DNA from: Paenibacillus sp. JNUCC32
Lineage (GTDB): Bacteria; Bacillota; Bacilli; Paenibacillales; Paenibacillaceae
Direction of reading: 5' to 3'
Assembly (NCBI RefSeq): GCF_014863545.1
Contig: NZ_CP062260.1
Span: 1,364,001-1,428,000 of the forward strand
DNA length: 64,000 bases
Part shown: piece after piece, positions 1 to 8,633 of the stretch
How the letters are laid out: every line of letters starts with the position of its first letter
Position numbering within the stretch: position 1 is the stretch's first letter
Program-made: the position numbers and the translations under genes
Notes under the pieces: generated by a model
Databases searched by the model: none
What the model saw: the letters and a program-made list of their open reading frames with translations, nothing else
What the model was told of the DNA's origin: nothing

Positions 1-1286
1 ATCACGAGGGCTGGTATTATATGACGACAACCAACGTCAGCGGAATCGGCAACTTTTACGTCAAAAGCACGGATCCTGCGGGTCCTTGGTCTGACCCGAT
101 CCCTGTCGCCCAGCAAGGCATCGATCCATCGCTGCTATTCGACGACGATGGTTGCGTCTATTTTCAGACGGCTTGCTGCGGCGACGAGGGAGAGGGCATT
201 TATCAATGCGAAATCGATATTGCAAGCGGCAAGAAGCTGACGGAAAGCCGCTTAATCTGGAGAGGAACCGGGGGAGCCAGTCCGGAAGCTCCGCATTTAT
301 ACAAAATAGACGATCTGTATTATTTAATGATTGCCGAGGGCGGAACCGAGTATGGACATATGGTCACGGTCTCGCGAAGCCGACATCCTTACGGGCCGTT
401 TGAGCCTTGTCCCCATAATCCGATTCTGTCCCATCGAAGCAGGAGAAGCCCCATACACGCGACAGGACACGCGGATCTGGTGCAGGCTCAGGATGGCACG
501 TGGTGGGCCGTTTTCTTGGGAATCAGGCCGGTTTCATACCCCATGCGCCATCATCTCGGCAGAGAAACTTATCTGGCTCCGGTCACATGGACCGCGGACG
601 GTTGGCCGAGCATCGGTTTCGAGGGACGGGTCGAGCAGGTAATGGACAGTCCTCAGCTGCCGGAATGCCGGTGGCCCGCAAAGCCGTCCAGAGACGATTT
701 CGATCACGCCTCCCTCGGTTTGGACTGGGTCTTTTTGCGCAACCCATTACCAGGGAGCTGGTCGCTGCAGGAACATCCGGGATATCTCATGCTGCGGGGC
801 AACCCATCGTCCTTGAACGACGCGGCATCCCCTGCTTTTGTCGGGCGACGATTAAGGCACTTTTCTTGCAACATATCCGCTGTTCTGGACTTTGAGCCTG
901 CAAACGAGGGAGAAGAAGCGGGATTAACCGTATTTATGAATGAAAGGTATCATTATGATCTGGCCGTAAAGCTTATAAACGGGGAAAAAACGATCGTATT
1001 CAGACGTACCGTGGGGTCGCTTAGCGTAGAACAAACCAGTCGATGTCCGGAGGGGCCTGTCGTGTTACGAATCGAAGCAATGCCCGAGCATTTCCGATTC
1101 TCCATGGGACAAAGTTCATCAGAGGTCCTGAATATGGGATCAGGTGAAACCCATCTGCTTGCGACGGAAGTAGCCGGCGGATTTACAGGGTTAATGATTG
1201 CTATGTATGCATTCGGCGACAATGGAACAACCCCTGCGCTGTTCGACTGGTTCGATTATGAAGTCATCGATAGCCGGGCCGAATAG
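1..1286 (+). CDS. Glycoside hydrolase family 43 (beta-xylosidase/arabinofuranosidase type), 5'-truncated by the window edge
   Basis: The frame is open through base 1, so this is the C-terminal part of a longer gene; the ATG at 21 is internal (HEGWYY precedes it). The visible protein has the GH43 five-bladed propeller signatures: a DPSLLFDDDG stretch holding the pKa-modulating Asp and SPEAPHLYK holding the general-acid Glu, followed by GHADLVQ. The catalytic-base Asp should lie upstream, outside the window. From about residue 225 of the visible part a beta-sandwich (RDDFDHASLGLDW onward) matches the C-terminal domain of GH43 beta-xylosidases. The likely role is removing xylose or arabinose from oligosaccharides; the absence of a visible signal peptide is uninformative because the N-terminus is missing. 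Substrate is inferred from family only. Confidence 0.88.
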   Translation, partial: HEGWYYMTTTNVSGIGNFYVKSTDPAGPWSDPIPVAQQGIDPSLLFDDDGCVYFQTACCGDEGEGIYQCEIDIASGKKLTESRLIWRGTGGASPEAPHLYKIDDLYYLMIAEGGTEYGHMVTVSRSRHPYGPFEPCPHNPILSHRSRRSPIHATGHADLVQAQDGTWWAVFLGIRPVSYPMRHHLGRETYLAPVTWTADGWPSIGFEGRVEQVMDSPQLPECRWPAKPSRDDFDHASLGLDWVFLRNPLPGSWSLQEHPGYLMLRGNPSSLNDAASPAFVGRRLRHFSCNISAVLDFEPANEGEEAGLTVFMNERYHYDLAVKLINGEKTIVFRRTVGSLSVEQTSRCPEGPVVLRIEAMPEHFRFSMGQSSSEVLNMGSGETHLLATEVAGGFTGLMIAMYAFGDNGTTPALFDWFDYEVIDSRAE

Positions 1287-1428
1287 TCGAATTCGATAAG
1301 ATGAAAGAGAGGGGACCGTTTATTTCGGTAACATGTTAAGAAGTAGAGAAAGAAGACATCTTCCTTGCGGCAGATGTCTTTTTGCGCGAACCTTGCTGCC
1401 CGCCGCAGCGGGGTATTTTGCTCACCGT

Positions 1429-2544
1429 TCAAGCTACCACCTGAACGGTGAGATACAGCACCTCCAGCAAGATGGGCGTTCCGGCCAGAAGCACATCGCC
1501 GGGAGAATATAAGGTTAGCGCCTCCGAAGTGATGGTGTAGATACGGCCTTCCTGAATCATGCCGTTGATATAAACGGTCGAGGAGCTGTTCGGACCTACC
1601 ATAATGCTCTGAAATGCCTGGTTACCGTCGTCATCCGTAAATTGTCCGGCAGATATGACGAAGGGATCATCCAGACTAACCTCGGACATCAATACGTAAA
1701 AATAGCGAAGCGTGGTCGGCAGCACGTTAATCTCCGGCACGATGACGCTTCCGGGGATTCCTTGAGGGCCTTGCGGCCCCGTGGGCCCCTGGATTCCAGC
1801 CGGCCCCTCCATACCTGGAGTGCCTGGAGCACCCTGAGGGCCTTGGGGTCCCATCGGTCCGGGAATGCCCGCCGGGCCTTCCATACCTGGAGTGCCTGGA
1901 GCACCCTGAGGGCCTTGGGGTCCCATCGGTCCGGGAATGCCCGCCGGGCCTTCCATACCTGGAGTGCCTGGAGCACCCTGAGGGCCTTGGGGTCCCATCG
2001 GTCCGGGAATGCCCGCCGGGCCTTCCATACCTGGAGTGCCTGGAACGCCTTGAGGACCTTGGGGTCCCATCGGTCCGGGAATGCCCGCCGGCCCCTCCAT
2101 GCCAGGGTTGCCTGGAGCGCCCTGAGGACCTTGGGGCCCCACCGGTCCGGGAATGCCCGCCGGCCCCTCCACACCTGGAGTGCCTAGAGCGCCCTGAGGG
2201 CCTTGGGGTCCCACCGGTCCGGGAATGCCCGCCGGCCCCTCCGAGCCAGGGTTGCCATGAATGCCCTGGGGTCCTTGGAACCCGGCTGGCCCCGCTAAGC
2301 CCGGGTTCCCAGGAACGACTTGAGGGAATAGAGGTAATAGTGTCGATAAGAAGTCTTTTGGACTGCGTCCCACTTGACGTCTATGCTGAACAGCTGAGGG
2401 GGTGGTCCGATGAGTGGATCTGGGGTTGCATCTCCATTTTCGTTTGCCTGCCGACACGACTCGTTTGTATTTTCGCTTCTTGCAGTTGCTTCGTTTTCGA
2501 TATTCTGCAGCTTTTAGAATTCGATATCGTTTCCGCTTGATCAC
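1429..2544 (-). CDS. Collagen-like protein with C-terminal DUF4183 domain (spore surface type)
   Basis: About 371 residues. A strongly basic Lys/Arg-rich N-terminus (roughly residues 1-60) is followed by about 190 residues of Gly-X-Y repeats (units such as [20 protein letters not shown]) and a C-terminal domain of about 95 residues with the motif [10 protein letters not shown], the DUF4183 family. Collagen-like stalks with a globular C-terminal domain are typical of exosporium filaments in Bacillus and Paenibacillus; location on the spore is inferred. The domain is shared with the neighbouring gene at 2792, pointing in the opposite direction. The start is uncertain: GTG at 2544 gives the longest frame but has no well-spaced ribosome binding site, the purine-rich stretch lying about 20 bases upstream. 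Confidence 0.85.
   Translation of the reverse strand: MIKRKRYRILKAAEYRKRSNCKKRKYKRVVSAGKRKWRCNPRSTHRTTPSAVQHRRQVGRSPKDFLSTLLPLFPQVVPGNPGLAGPAGFQGPQGIHGNPGSEGPAGIPGPVGPQGPQGALGTPGVEGPAGIPGPVGPQGPQGAPGNPGMEGPAGIPGPMGPQGPQGVPGTPGMEGPAGIPGPMGPQGPQGAPGTPGMEGPAGIPGPMGPQGPQGAPGTPGMEGPAGIPGPMGPQGPQGAPGTPGMEGPAGIQGPTGPQGPQGIPGSVIVPEINVLPTTLRYFYVLMSEVSLDDPFVISAGQFTDDDGNQAFQSIMVGPNSSSTVYINGMIQEGRIYTITSEALTLYSPGDVLLAGTPILLEVLYLTVQVVA
1797..2300. repeat. 72-bp tandem repeat inside the collagen-like gene
   Basis: About seven units of 72 bp (24 codons). The marker CCATACCTGGAGTGCCTGG recurs at 1809, 1881, 1953 and 2025, exactly 72 bp apart, and those units are nearly identical; diverged versions lie at 2097, 2169 and 2241. 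Near-identity of the central units suggests recent expansion by slippage or unequal crossover, so length probably varies among strains (inference). Confidence 0.92.
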
Positions 2545-2791
2545 GGGAGTTTTCAGTCTTATCCCCCCTCCCCCCGGATGAATGTCTGTACTTAGTTTAT
2601 GTCATTGGAGAAGGACTCGAGTGGACATTTATCCTTTCTTCGGTGATATATTGGCCTGAGCACGGATTCATTCACTGTTTGTTTTTTTATATAGTGGGAG
2701 AATGTCAGAACCAAATCTCAGAATCTATCATTTAATGATAATGTGGCGCAGCCATATTTTTTCTATCTAAGACAAGAGAGGAGTGAAGATA

Positions 2792-3205
2792 ATGCCAGTT
2801 ATTAAACCTATCATTACCGCGGTCGCATCGGTTCCCGTTGCAACCGGCGGCACGATCACCACGACGGTAACGCCAACCGTAACCCGTTATTTTGCGCTGG
2901 TCGACGAAGCGATGATCGGTGCAGACTCGATTACCATGCCGGCCACGAGTTTCATCGATGATGCCGAAGCACCCGTGACGGCATTTCCCGCGTTGACAGG
3001 CACTGAATACTTTAATGTGTATATTAACGGGATGCTGCAGCAGCTTGCGTTATCGACTTTGACAACCGCCAGCTTGGTGCTCGATACGACGGATGTCCCG
3101 GCGGGAATACCGGTACTGTTGGAAATTGCCAGCTTCACGAATACGGCCTCCGCCATCACGACACAGCCTACCATTTCGGCGCCGGTCATTACGATCATCA
3201 GTTAA
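2792..3205 (+). CDS. DUF4183 domain protein, spore-surface type
   Basis: 137 residues, consisting almost entirely of a DUF4183 domain: TRYFALVDEAMIG, then NVYINGMLQQ and IPVLLEIASF align with the C-terminal domain of the collagen-like protein on the opposite strand. The ATG at 2792 is chosen because AGAGGAG at 2776-2782 is well spaced from it; an in-frame GTG at 2783 overlaps that site. There is no signal peptide and a low-complexity Thr-rich start, as in many spore-coat proteins deposited from the mother cell. Function is unknown; spore association is inferred from the domain. Confidence 0.8.
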   Translation: MPVIKPIITAVASVPVATGGTITTTVTPTVTRYFALVDEAMIGADSITMPATSFIDDAEAPVTAFPALTGTEYFNVYINGMLQQLALSTLTTASLVLDTTDVPAGIPVLLEIASFTNTASAITTQPTISAPVITIIS

Positions 3206-3216
3206 ATTGGTAAGCA

Positions 3217-3254
3217 AAGGGCTGCCCCGATTAACAAAATGGGGCGGCCTTTTG
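3217..3254 (+). terminator. Rho-independent terminator after the DUF4183 gene
   Basis: GGCTGCCCC pairs with GGGGCGGCC across a 13-base loop, followed by TTTTG. It lies 15 bases after the stop codon. Confidence 0.8.
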
Positions 3255-3536
3255 TGTATGTAATTTCTTTAATAAGGGATAACATTCTATTATTTTACCA
3301 TAAGATATTATCCTTGTAAGAAATGATAAATATAGTATATTAAAATTATCCTGCAAGCCAGCTAGTTAGCATAAACCACTTACACCCCTCAGAAATTGAA
3401 CCCGCTTACAAACGACTCGGCATAAAAAAATTGGAAGATCCCTACAGCCAGCGTTCAACACACTCCAAAGCTTTTTGCATGGCAACACCTTTCATATAAA
3501 TGGATGAACTTCATGATTGAAAGGAGGTGAGCATTA
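3255..3536 (+). promoter_or_regulatory. AT-rich upstream region of the cysteine-rich peptide gene
   Basis: No gene is seen here. A possible SigA-type promoter is TTGTAA (3314-3319), a 16-base spacer, TATATT (3336-3341), which would leave a 5' untranslated leader of roughly 190 bases before the peptide gene. The leader has no terminator or riboswitch that I recognise. The promoter is an inference from similarity to consensus. Confidence 0.35.
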
Positions 3537-3662
3537 ATGTGCATTCTTCGTCATACTTCCTGTAACACTACGGAGCAATGCGGACGCGACAAATTCGGCG
3601 TTCGTCTTGAAGTATGGGACTGCGGCAACGGTTCCGAAGAGAGATATACTTGCGGCTGTTAA
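3537..3662 (+). CDS. Small six-cysteine peptide, candidate disulfide-rich exported peptide (bacteriocin-like)
   Basis: A 41-residue ORF with a near-perfect ribosome binding site (AAAGGAGGTGA, 3520-3530) seven bases before the ATG. Cysteines are at positions 2, 9, 15, 29, 39 and 41; the peptide starts MCILRHTSC and ends YTCGC. There is no signal peptide and no double-glycine leader. It is followed by a strong hairpin (3693-3725) and then by MauE-like, thioredoxin-like and ABC-exporter genes on the same strand. That context, plus six cysteines able to form three disulfides, suggests a ribosomally made, oxidised, exported peptide. I do not recognise the sequence from a named family, so antimicrobial or signalling activity is inference only. 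Confidence 0.7.
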   Translation: MCILRHTSCNTTEQCGRDKFGVRLEVWDCGNGSEERYTCGC

Positions 3663-3692
3663 TTTTTTTGTGAACGCATGAACCTATCACTT

Positions 3693-3726
3693 ATAAACAG
3701 CGGAACTTCTTGTTCCGCTGTTTATA
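3693..3726 (+). terminator. Strong hairpin between the peptide gene and its putative maturation genes
   Basis: A perfect 14-bp stem, ATAAACAGCGGAAC (3693-3706) with GTTCCGCTGTTTAT (3712-3725), and a five-base loop. The trailing U-run is weak (ATTTC). Such a partial terminator or processing stem would let the peptide message accumulate above the downstream membrane-protein genes, a common layout in peptide clusters (inference). Confidence 0.7.
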
Positions 3727-3915
3727 TTTCACGCAGGGCATGCGGCTTCCTATTACGGTTGAAGAGTGAGGGGTCGAATATGGTTTTGGGTCCATTGCAG
3801 TATGATCGTGAACGGGTGAACAGCGAAGAAGAACGGCAAGGTGCAGTCCAAGCAAGATATCAAAGTCATCGAATGGGGGCTTGGTCCCCTTGGTTGTCGG
3901 GAAGGAGAATGAACC

Positions 3916-4452
3916 ATGTCCATGAGCGCGCTTTGCCTTTTGTTTCTGACCTTGGTGTTTGTGTTTTCGGGAGTGTCGAAACTGTTATCGTTAGCGGATT
4001 TCAGGACGACGATCGAACGGTTGCAGATGCCTGCAGGCCGCTTACGGATTGTACCTGTTCTCATTTGCGCCGCTGAGATTGCAGCCGGGGCGGGTTTATT
4101 GTTTTCCTGGAGCAGAGCCTCTGCGCAGATCGCGATTTTTACTTTGCTGGCAGGGTTCGGATACGCCGTTTATCAAGCCAGGGTGGTGCAGAATCAGGAG
4201 ATCCAATGCAGCTGCTTTGGCTCATGGTCTAGTGAGGCCCTCGGCTTGAATACGGTCGTTAGGATTGCATGCTTAGGTATATTGAATGCGCTAATTTGGC
4301 TTTTGTCCGAACCCGTGAATCTCTTCCTCATGCCGGCCCAAGAAGCGGTTCTTACTTTGCTGTCGGCCGGCGGCATTGCCGTTATTTCGTTGGTGGCGGT
4401 GAATGCGTATACTCTTGATTCATTACAGGCGAAGGAGGGAACGAATCCATGA
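3916..4452 (+). CDS. MauE/DoxX-family redox membrane protein
   Basis: 178 residues with four predicted membrane helices and the MauE-type motif IQCSCFGSW, two cysteines in a CxC arrangement next to a helix. MauE works with MauD to form disulfides in the extremely disulfide-rich small subunit of methylamine dehydrogenase; members in other clusters pass electrons between membrane quinone and extracytoplasmic thioredoxin-like partners. The ATG at 3916 follows AAGGAG (3902-3907). The stop overlaps the start of the next gene (ATGA at 4449), so the two are translationally coupled. No methylamine dehydrogenase gene is present; the nearby cysteine-rich peptide is the plausible substrate (inference). 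Confidence 0.8.
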   Translation: MSMSALCLLFLTLVFVFSGVSKLLSLADFRTTIERLQMPAGRLRIVPVLICAAEIAAGAGLLFSWSRASAQIAIFTLLAGFGYAVYQARVVQNQEIQCSCFGSWSSEALGLNTVVRIACLGILNALIWLLSEPVNLFLMPAQEAVLTLLSAGGIAVISLVAVNAYTLDSLQAKEGTNP

Positions 4453-5039
4453 ATTTGATTACGACCGTGCTCGTGATTCAGTATGGCTTGATATTCAGCT
4501 TGGCTTTCTTCGTGTTCAGACTGTACCGTCAGGTTCGGGAGTTGAAGTTGAAGCCGCAGACAGTCGTGACCGGGCACGAGATGCCTGCGGTTCCGAAGGA
4601 AGGGCTCGAGCTTGGCACGCAGATTCCTCGGGCAGCCTATACGAGCATGGCCGGTGATACCGTGAATTTGTACGACGGCAAGCCCAAAATTCTATTGTTC
4701 ACGATGAACCATTGCAATGCCTGCAAAGAAACGTACGGGGCCATCAAAGCGTTTATGGCTTCGCATCCGGATCTTTCGGTCACGCTATTCCTATATGCCC
4801 AGGATGCGGATGAGGCCGCAGAAATGGCGGTTGCCAATGAGTTAACCGATATGCAGGTCGTGTGGGCAGACCGGGCTATGATCGATTCGTTTAAAGTGAA
4901 CCGGTTTCCGTTGGCGTTCTACCTATCCGAGGAGCAGCTCGTCATCAACAAAAGCGTCACGAATTATTTGCATCATTTAGAACAAATGATCAACCAGCTG
5001 CCTCATGCTAAACCTTCAGCCCTAAACAAATCGGCTTAG
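4449..5039 (+). CDS. Membrane-anchored thioredoxin-like protein (MauD/TlpA type)
   Basis: 196 residues. A single N-terminal membrane helix (about residues 4-24) anchors an extracytoplasmic thioredoxin fold. The active site is CNAC (Cys89 and Cys92), and the cis-proline loop is seen as RFPLAFYL. It overlaps the MauE-like gene by four bases and is followed after 28 bases by the ABC exporter. The MauE-MauD pair is a known route for making disulfides in a secreted substrate, so this protein is likely the thiol oxidase or isomerase partner for the peptide encoded at 3537. Whether it oxidises or reduces cannot be told from sequence. Confidence 0.82.
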   Translation: MNLITTVLVIQYGLIFSLAFFVFRLYRQVRELKLKPQTVVTGHEMPAVPKEGLELGTQIPRAAYTSMAGDTVNLYDGKPKILLFTMNHCNACKETYGAIKAFMASHPDLSVTLFLYAQDADEAAEMAVANELTDMQVVWADRAMIDSFKVNRFPLAFYLSEEQLVINKSVTNYLHHLEQMINQLPHAKPSALNKSA

Positions 5040-5067
5040 CGACGAAGGAGGCTCAAGGTTATACAAC

Positions 5068-6846
5068 ATGAAATATGCGAACCTGATGTTCGAGGTTATG
5101 AAGCAGGTGTACCGCGTCTCTCCGCGGATGTTCACCAGATCGACCATGATTTATTTAATGCAGGCCTTTTTGCCCGTTGCCCAGATTTATATTACGGCTC
5201 AAGTCATAGACGACGTTACCGGCGTGTTGATTCGGGATCAAGCTCCATACCAAGCATTGTATTGGCTGTTACTCCAGATGGCGGTCATTCTAATTGGCCT
5301 CGTGCTGGCATCTCTTCAAAAGTATACCGAGCGAAAGATGAATGCTTATGTATCCTACTGGTTTAATCTCCAAGTGTCGGAGAAGCTAAGCAAGCTTCCG
5401 TTCGTATTCTTTGAATCTCCGGAAAGCTACGACAAGCTGCAGCGTGCTCTTCGCAATCTGAATATATGCGGAATTAACATGGTGTTTTACATGTTCTCGA
5501 TTATTCAGAACCTCATCACGTTGACGGGTTTGCTCGTGCTCTTGTTCAGCTTTCATTACATATTGCCTATCGTTATGCTGCTTCTGATCGTTCCGCTGTT
5601 GATCATCCAGAAGAAAGAGGGGGCTTCCCGCTTCGTGGTCATTCATCAGCAGACGGCTTCGTCCCGTATGGCGGCCTACATGAACCAACTGCTGCAGACG
5701 AAGGAAGCGGCCAAGGAAATCCGGCTGTTTCATGCCAAAGATTATTTATTGAACAAATGGCGGGGCATCTATTTCAAAAATACGTATGAAATGCTGGGCG
5801 TCGAGCGGAAAAACATGAAGAATCGCCTGATCGTGGAAGGGGCGGTGACGATTTGTTCTTTTAGCATTTTAGCCGTGTTCGTCTGGCTCGGCTCACGCCT
5901 CAAACTAACCATCGGCAGTTATGTCGCCCTCTATCAAGCGGTCCAGGACACGCGATATTCCATCCAGAACATCAGTCAGAACATCGGGCAAATCTATCAT
6001 GACGGTCTGTTTATCCACGAATTGTTCGAATTTCTGGATACGCCGGTTCCGCAGCCGGAAAAAGCTCTGCCGATGACCACGCCTTTGCGGGAAGGAATCG
6101 AAGTCGATCGCGTTACCTTTTGCTATCCGAATCAAGATAAGCCTGTGCTTGACGATTTGACGATTCGTATCAAGCCCGGAGAAAAGGTTGCCATTGTCGG
6201 GGAGAACGGTGCGGGGAAGAGCACGCTCGTAAAAATCATGCTAGGCTTGTATGAACCGACGCATGGCGTTGTGCGCTATGGCGGCATCCCGATCCAGGAT
6301 TATGATACCGTCAGCTTCCGCAGCAAAGTAACGGCGGTGTTCCAGGATTTTTATCGATATGAATGGACCCTTGAGGCTAACATTGCGCTGCGTGAGCATG
6401 ATCCGGACGACCGGCAAGCCCATCGCCGATTGAATCATGCCATGGAGAAGGCCGCGATGACCCCGCTAGTAGATTCGCTGCCGGACGGAGTAGCAACCCA
6501 GCTGGGTACGCGCTTCTCCGGCGGGCGCGAACTGTCTCAGGGCCAATGGCAGAAGGTCGCGATCGCCCGGGCGTTCTATCGGGAATTCGAAGTGATCTAT
6601 CTGGACGAGCCGACGGCGGCCGTAGACCCGCTTACGGAATCCGCGATATTTGAGAGCCTGATGTACATGACCGAAGGCAAAACCGCCATCTTCATATCGC
6701 ACCGATTGGGAAGCTGCAGACATGCGGACCGCATTCTCGTCCTCAAGGAAGGGAGAATCGTTGAAGAGGGAAAACATGAGGAATTAATCGGACAGGGAGC
6801 CCATTATGCCGAGATGTTCAATAAGCAGGCCCAGTGGTATCGCTAG
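5068..6846 (+). CDS. ABC exporter, fused membrane and ATPase domains
   Basis: 592 residues. Residues 1 to about 320 form a six-helix type-IV exporter membrane domain; the C-terminal ATPase carries Walker A GENGAGKST, signature LSQGQWQKVAIAR, Walker B VIYLDEPTAA and a switch histidine in FISHRLG. There is no N-terminal C39 peptidase domain, so a double-glycine leader would not be cut by this protein, consistent with the leaderless peptide upstream. It is last in the peptide-MauE-thioredoxin cluster. The substrate is inferred from context; lipid or drug export by the same fold cannot be excluded. Confidence 0.85.
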   Translation: MKYANLMFEVMKQVYRVSPRMFTRSTMIYLMQAFLPVAQIYITAQVIDDVTGVLIRDQAPYQALYWLLLQMAVILIGLVLASLQKYTERKMNAYVSYWFNLQVSEKLSKLPFVFFESPESYDKLQRALRNLNICGINMVFYMFSIIQNLITLTGLLVLLFSFHYILPIVMLLLIVPLLIIQKKEGASRFVVIHQQTASSRMAAYMNQLLQTKEAAKEIRLFHAKDYLLNKWRGIYFKNTYEMLGVERKNMKNRLIVEGAVTICSFSILAVFVWLGSRLKLTIGSYVALYQAVQDTRYSIQNISQNIGQIYHDGLFIHELFEFLDTPVPQPEKALPMTTPLREGIEVDRVTFCYPNQDKPVLDDLTIRIKPGEKVAIVGENGAGKSTLVKIMLGLYEPTHGVVRYGGIPIQDYDTVSFRSKVTAVFQDFYRYEWTLEANIALREHDPDDRQAHRRLNHAMEKAAMTPLVDSLPDGVATQLGTRFSGGRELSQGQWQKVAIARAFYREFEVIYLDEPTAAVDPLTESAIFESLMYMTEGKTAIFISHRLGSCRHADRILVLKEGRIVEEGKHEELIGQGAHYAEMFNKQAQWYR

Positions 6847-6886
6847 CATGGGGCACCGGTTTTGAAGCGCATGCGAAAGTTAAGCG

Positions 6887-6919
6887 GAGCGGATCAAGAA
6901 GTCATTCTTGGTCCGCTTC
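6887..6919 (+). terminator. Terminator-like hairpin after the ABC exporter
   Basis: AGCGGATCAAGAA (6888-6900) pairs with TTCTTGGTCCGCT (6905-6917) through a four-base loop with one G-U pair. The tail is not U-rich, so termination strength is uncertain. Confidence 0.5.
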
Positions 6920-6954
6920 CTGCGTTTAGTTTACGTTAGGAGGGGCAAGCCGCC

Positions 6955-7065
6955 ATGGGAGACGAGAGAGCCGCTAAGATGCCGACCGATTGCATGCCAG
7001 AAGGAGTTTCGTGTCTGAGTCCCGAATTGAATAGGGACTTGAAACGTCTGGAGGCTAAAATATGA
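6955..7065 (+). CDS. Small ORF, 36 residues, function unknown
   Basis: The ATG at 6955 is preceded by TTAGGAGGGG with good spacing. The product begins MGDERAAKMPTDCMPEG and ends KRLEAKI; it is hydrophilic, with two cysteines (positions 13 and 20), no membrane helix and no signal peptide. It lies between the exporter terminator and the amidase, 52 bases before the amidase start. I do not recognise it. The strong ribosome binding site is the main evidence; a leader peptide for the amidase gene is possible. Confidence 0.42.
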   Translation: MGDERAAKMPTDCMPEGVSCLSPELNRDLKRLEAKI

Positions 7066-7117
7066 AACGTTAAACCCCACACCTGCCGCAAGATCAGAAA
7101 AATAAGGGGGACCATAT

Positions 7118-8611
7118 ATGAGCTTGGATAAAAGAACATGGATTGTGGAAGCAACCATAGCGGATATGCAGCATGCCATGGAAGAAGGCTGGATGTCTTC
7201 GGTCGAACTGGTTCAATTGTATCTGGAACGGATCGGGTTATACGATGGATGGCTTCGCTCGATTCTAGAGGTGAACCCGGATGCGCTGCAGATTGCCCAA
7301 GAGCTGGATCAGGAGCGCAGAAACTTGGGAGCGCGGGGACGGCTGCACGGGATTCCGATACTGCTCAAAGACAACATCGACACCGGGGATCGGCTGCATA
7401 CGAGCGCCGGCTCCATCACGCTGGCCGATTCGTACGCCGCCAAAGATTCCTTTGTTGCCGCAAAACTCCGAGAGGCGGGGGCCGTTATTCTGGGCAAGAG
7501 CAACATGACCGAGTGGGCGAATTTCATGTCCTCGACCATGTGGGCAGGATACTCGTCAAGACGCGGGCTTACTTTAAATCCCTACGGTCCCGGCGAAATG
7601 TTCGTCGGAGGTTCGAGCTCCGGTTCCGGAGCTGCAGTGGCGGCGAATTTGGCTGCGGCAGCCATCGGCACGGAAACTTCAGGATCGATTATCAGCCCTT
7701 CCAGCCAGAACAGTCTGGTTGGCTTGAAGCCGACGATCGGTCTGGTAAGCCGGACGGGCATCATTCCCATCACGCATACGCAGGATACGGCAGGTCCAAT
7801 GACCCGAACGGTGGAAGATGCCGCGATTCTGCTTAGCGCGATCGCAGGTGCGGATGACCTGGACGAGGTGACCAAGACAGCTGCTCAAGCAAGGGTAGAG
7901 GATTACACGAAGTTTCTGGACGCCAGTTATCTGAAGCGGGCACGAATCGGGATTCCCCGATATTACTATAAGCATCTGGATCGGGATAGACTAGATATCG
8001 TAGAGTCTGCCATTGATGTTCTTCGCGAACAAGGCGCGACCATCATCGATCCGGTGGAACTGCCATGCCAGGGCACCCGCTGGGATGCCAACGTACTTCG
8101 CTATGAATTCAAGAAATACGTCAATGATTATTTGGCGAATGTAGCTCCGTCGCTGCCGGTTCATTCATTAGCTGAGGTTATCGCTTATAATGAGGCACAC
8201 GCCGACACAGCCCTGAAATATGGACAGGATACGCTGATTTGGGCCGAGGAAACGAGCGGTGCGTTAACCGAAAAAGAGTATTTGGAGAGCAAGCGGAAGA
8301 ACAAGGAAAGGGCGGGCACCATGGGGATTGACCATGTACTTAGGGAGCATCAGCTGGACGCGCTGCTGTTTCTGGGTAATGAATATGGACCCGATCTGGC
8401 TGCCCGCGCAGGGTATCCTTCGGTTACCGTTCCCGGCGGTTATGCCGAGAATGGGATCATAGCTCCGGGAGGATACAACACCAAAGGTCCTCAGGGCATT
8501 ACATTCATCGGGACGGCTTATAGCGAGCCGGTGCTGATTCGGTTAGCCTACGGCTTCGAGCAGGCCACCAAGCATCGTGTACCGCCGAAGCTTTCATCCC
8601 AGTCATCATAG
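7118..8611 (+). CDS. Amidase, amidase-signature family
   Basis: 497 residues, matching the amidase-signature fold. The Ser-Ser-Lys triad is visible: the Lys in LLKDNIDTG, the cis-Ser in GGSSSGSGAA, and the nucleophilic Ser within GTETSGSI. There is no signal peptide, so it is probably cytoplasmic. The family hydrolyses amides or transfers ammonia (GatA, 6-aminohexanoate hydrolase and others); the lack of gatC/gatB neighbours and the overall length argue for a stand-alone amidase of unknown substrate. The start at 7118 follows AAGGGGG. Confidence 0.88.
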   Translation: MSLDKRTWIVEATIADMQHAMEEGWMSSVELVQLYLERIGLYDGWLRSILEVNPDALQIAQELDQERRNLGARGRLHGIPILLKDNIDTGDRLHTSAGSITLADSYAAKDSFVAAKLREAGAVILGKSNMTEWANFMSSTMWAGYSSRRGLTLNPYGPGEMFVGGSSSGSGAAVAANLAAAAIGTETSGSIISPSSQNSLVGLKPTIGLVSRTGIIPITHTQDTAGPMTRTVEDAAILLSAIAGADDLDEVTKTAAQARVEDYTKFLDASYLKRARIGIPRYYYKHLDRDRLDIVESAIDVLREQGATIIDPVELPCQGTRWDANVLRYEFKKYVNDYLANVAPSLPVHSLAEVIAYNEAHADTALKYGQDTLIWAEETSGALTEKEYLESKRKNKERAGTMGIDHVLREHQLDALLFLGNEYGPDLAARAGYPSVTVPGGYAENGIIAPGGYNTKGPQGITFIGTAYSEPVLIRLAYGFEQATKHRVPPKLSSQSS

Positions 8612-8633
8612 TAAAGAGAGGTGATGTTCCATC

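Noticed and set aside
1642..2187. Long plus-strand frame opposite the collagen-like gene
   Set aside because: It is a shadow of the 72-bp Gly-X-Y repeats on the other strand and has a repetitive, unnatural composition.
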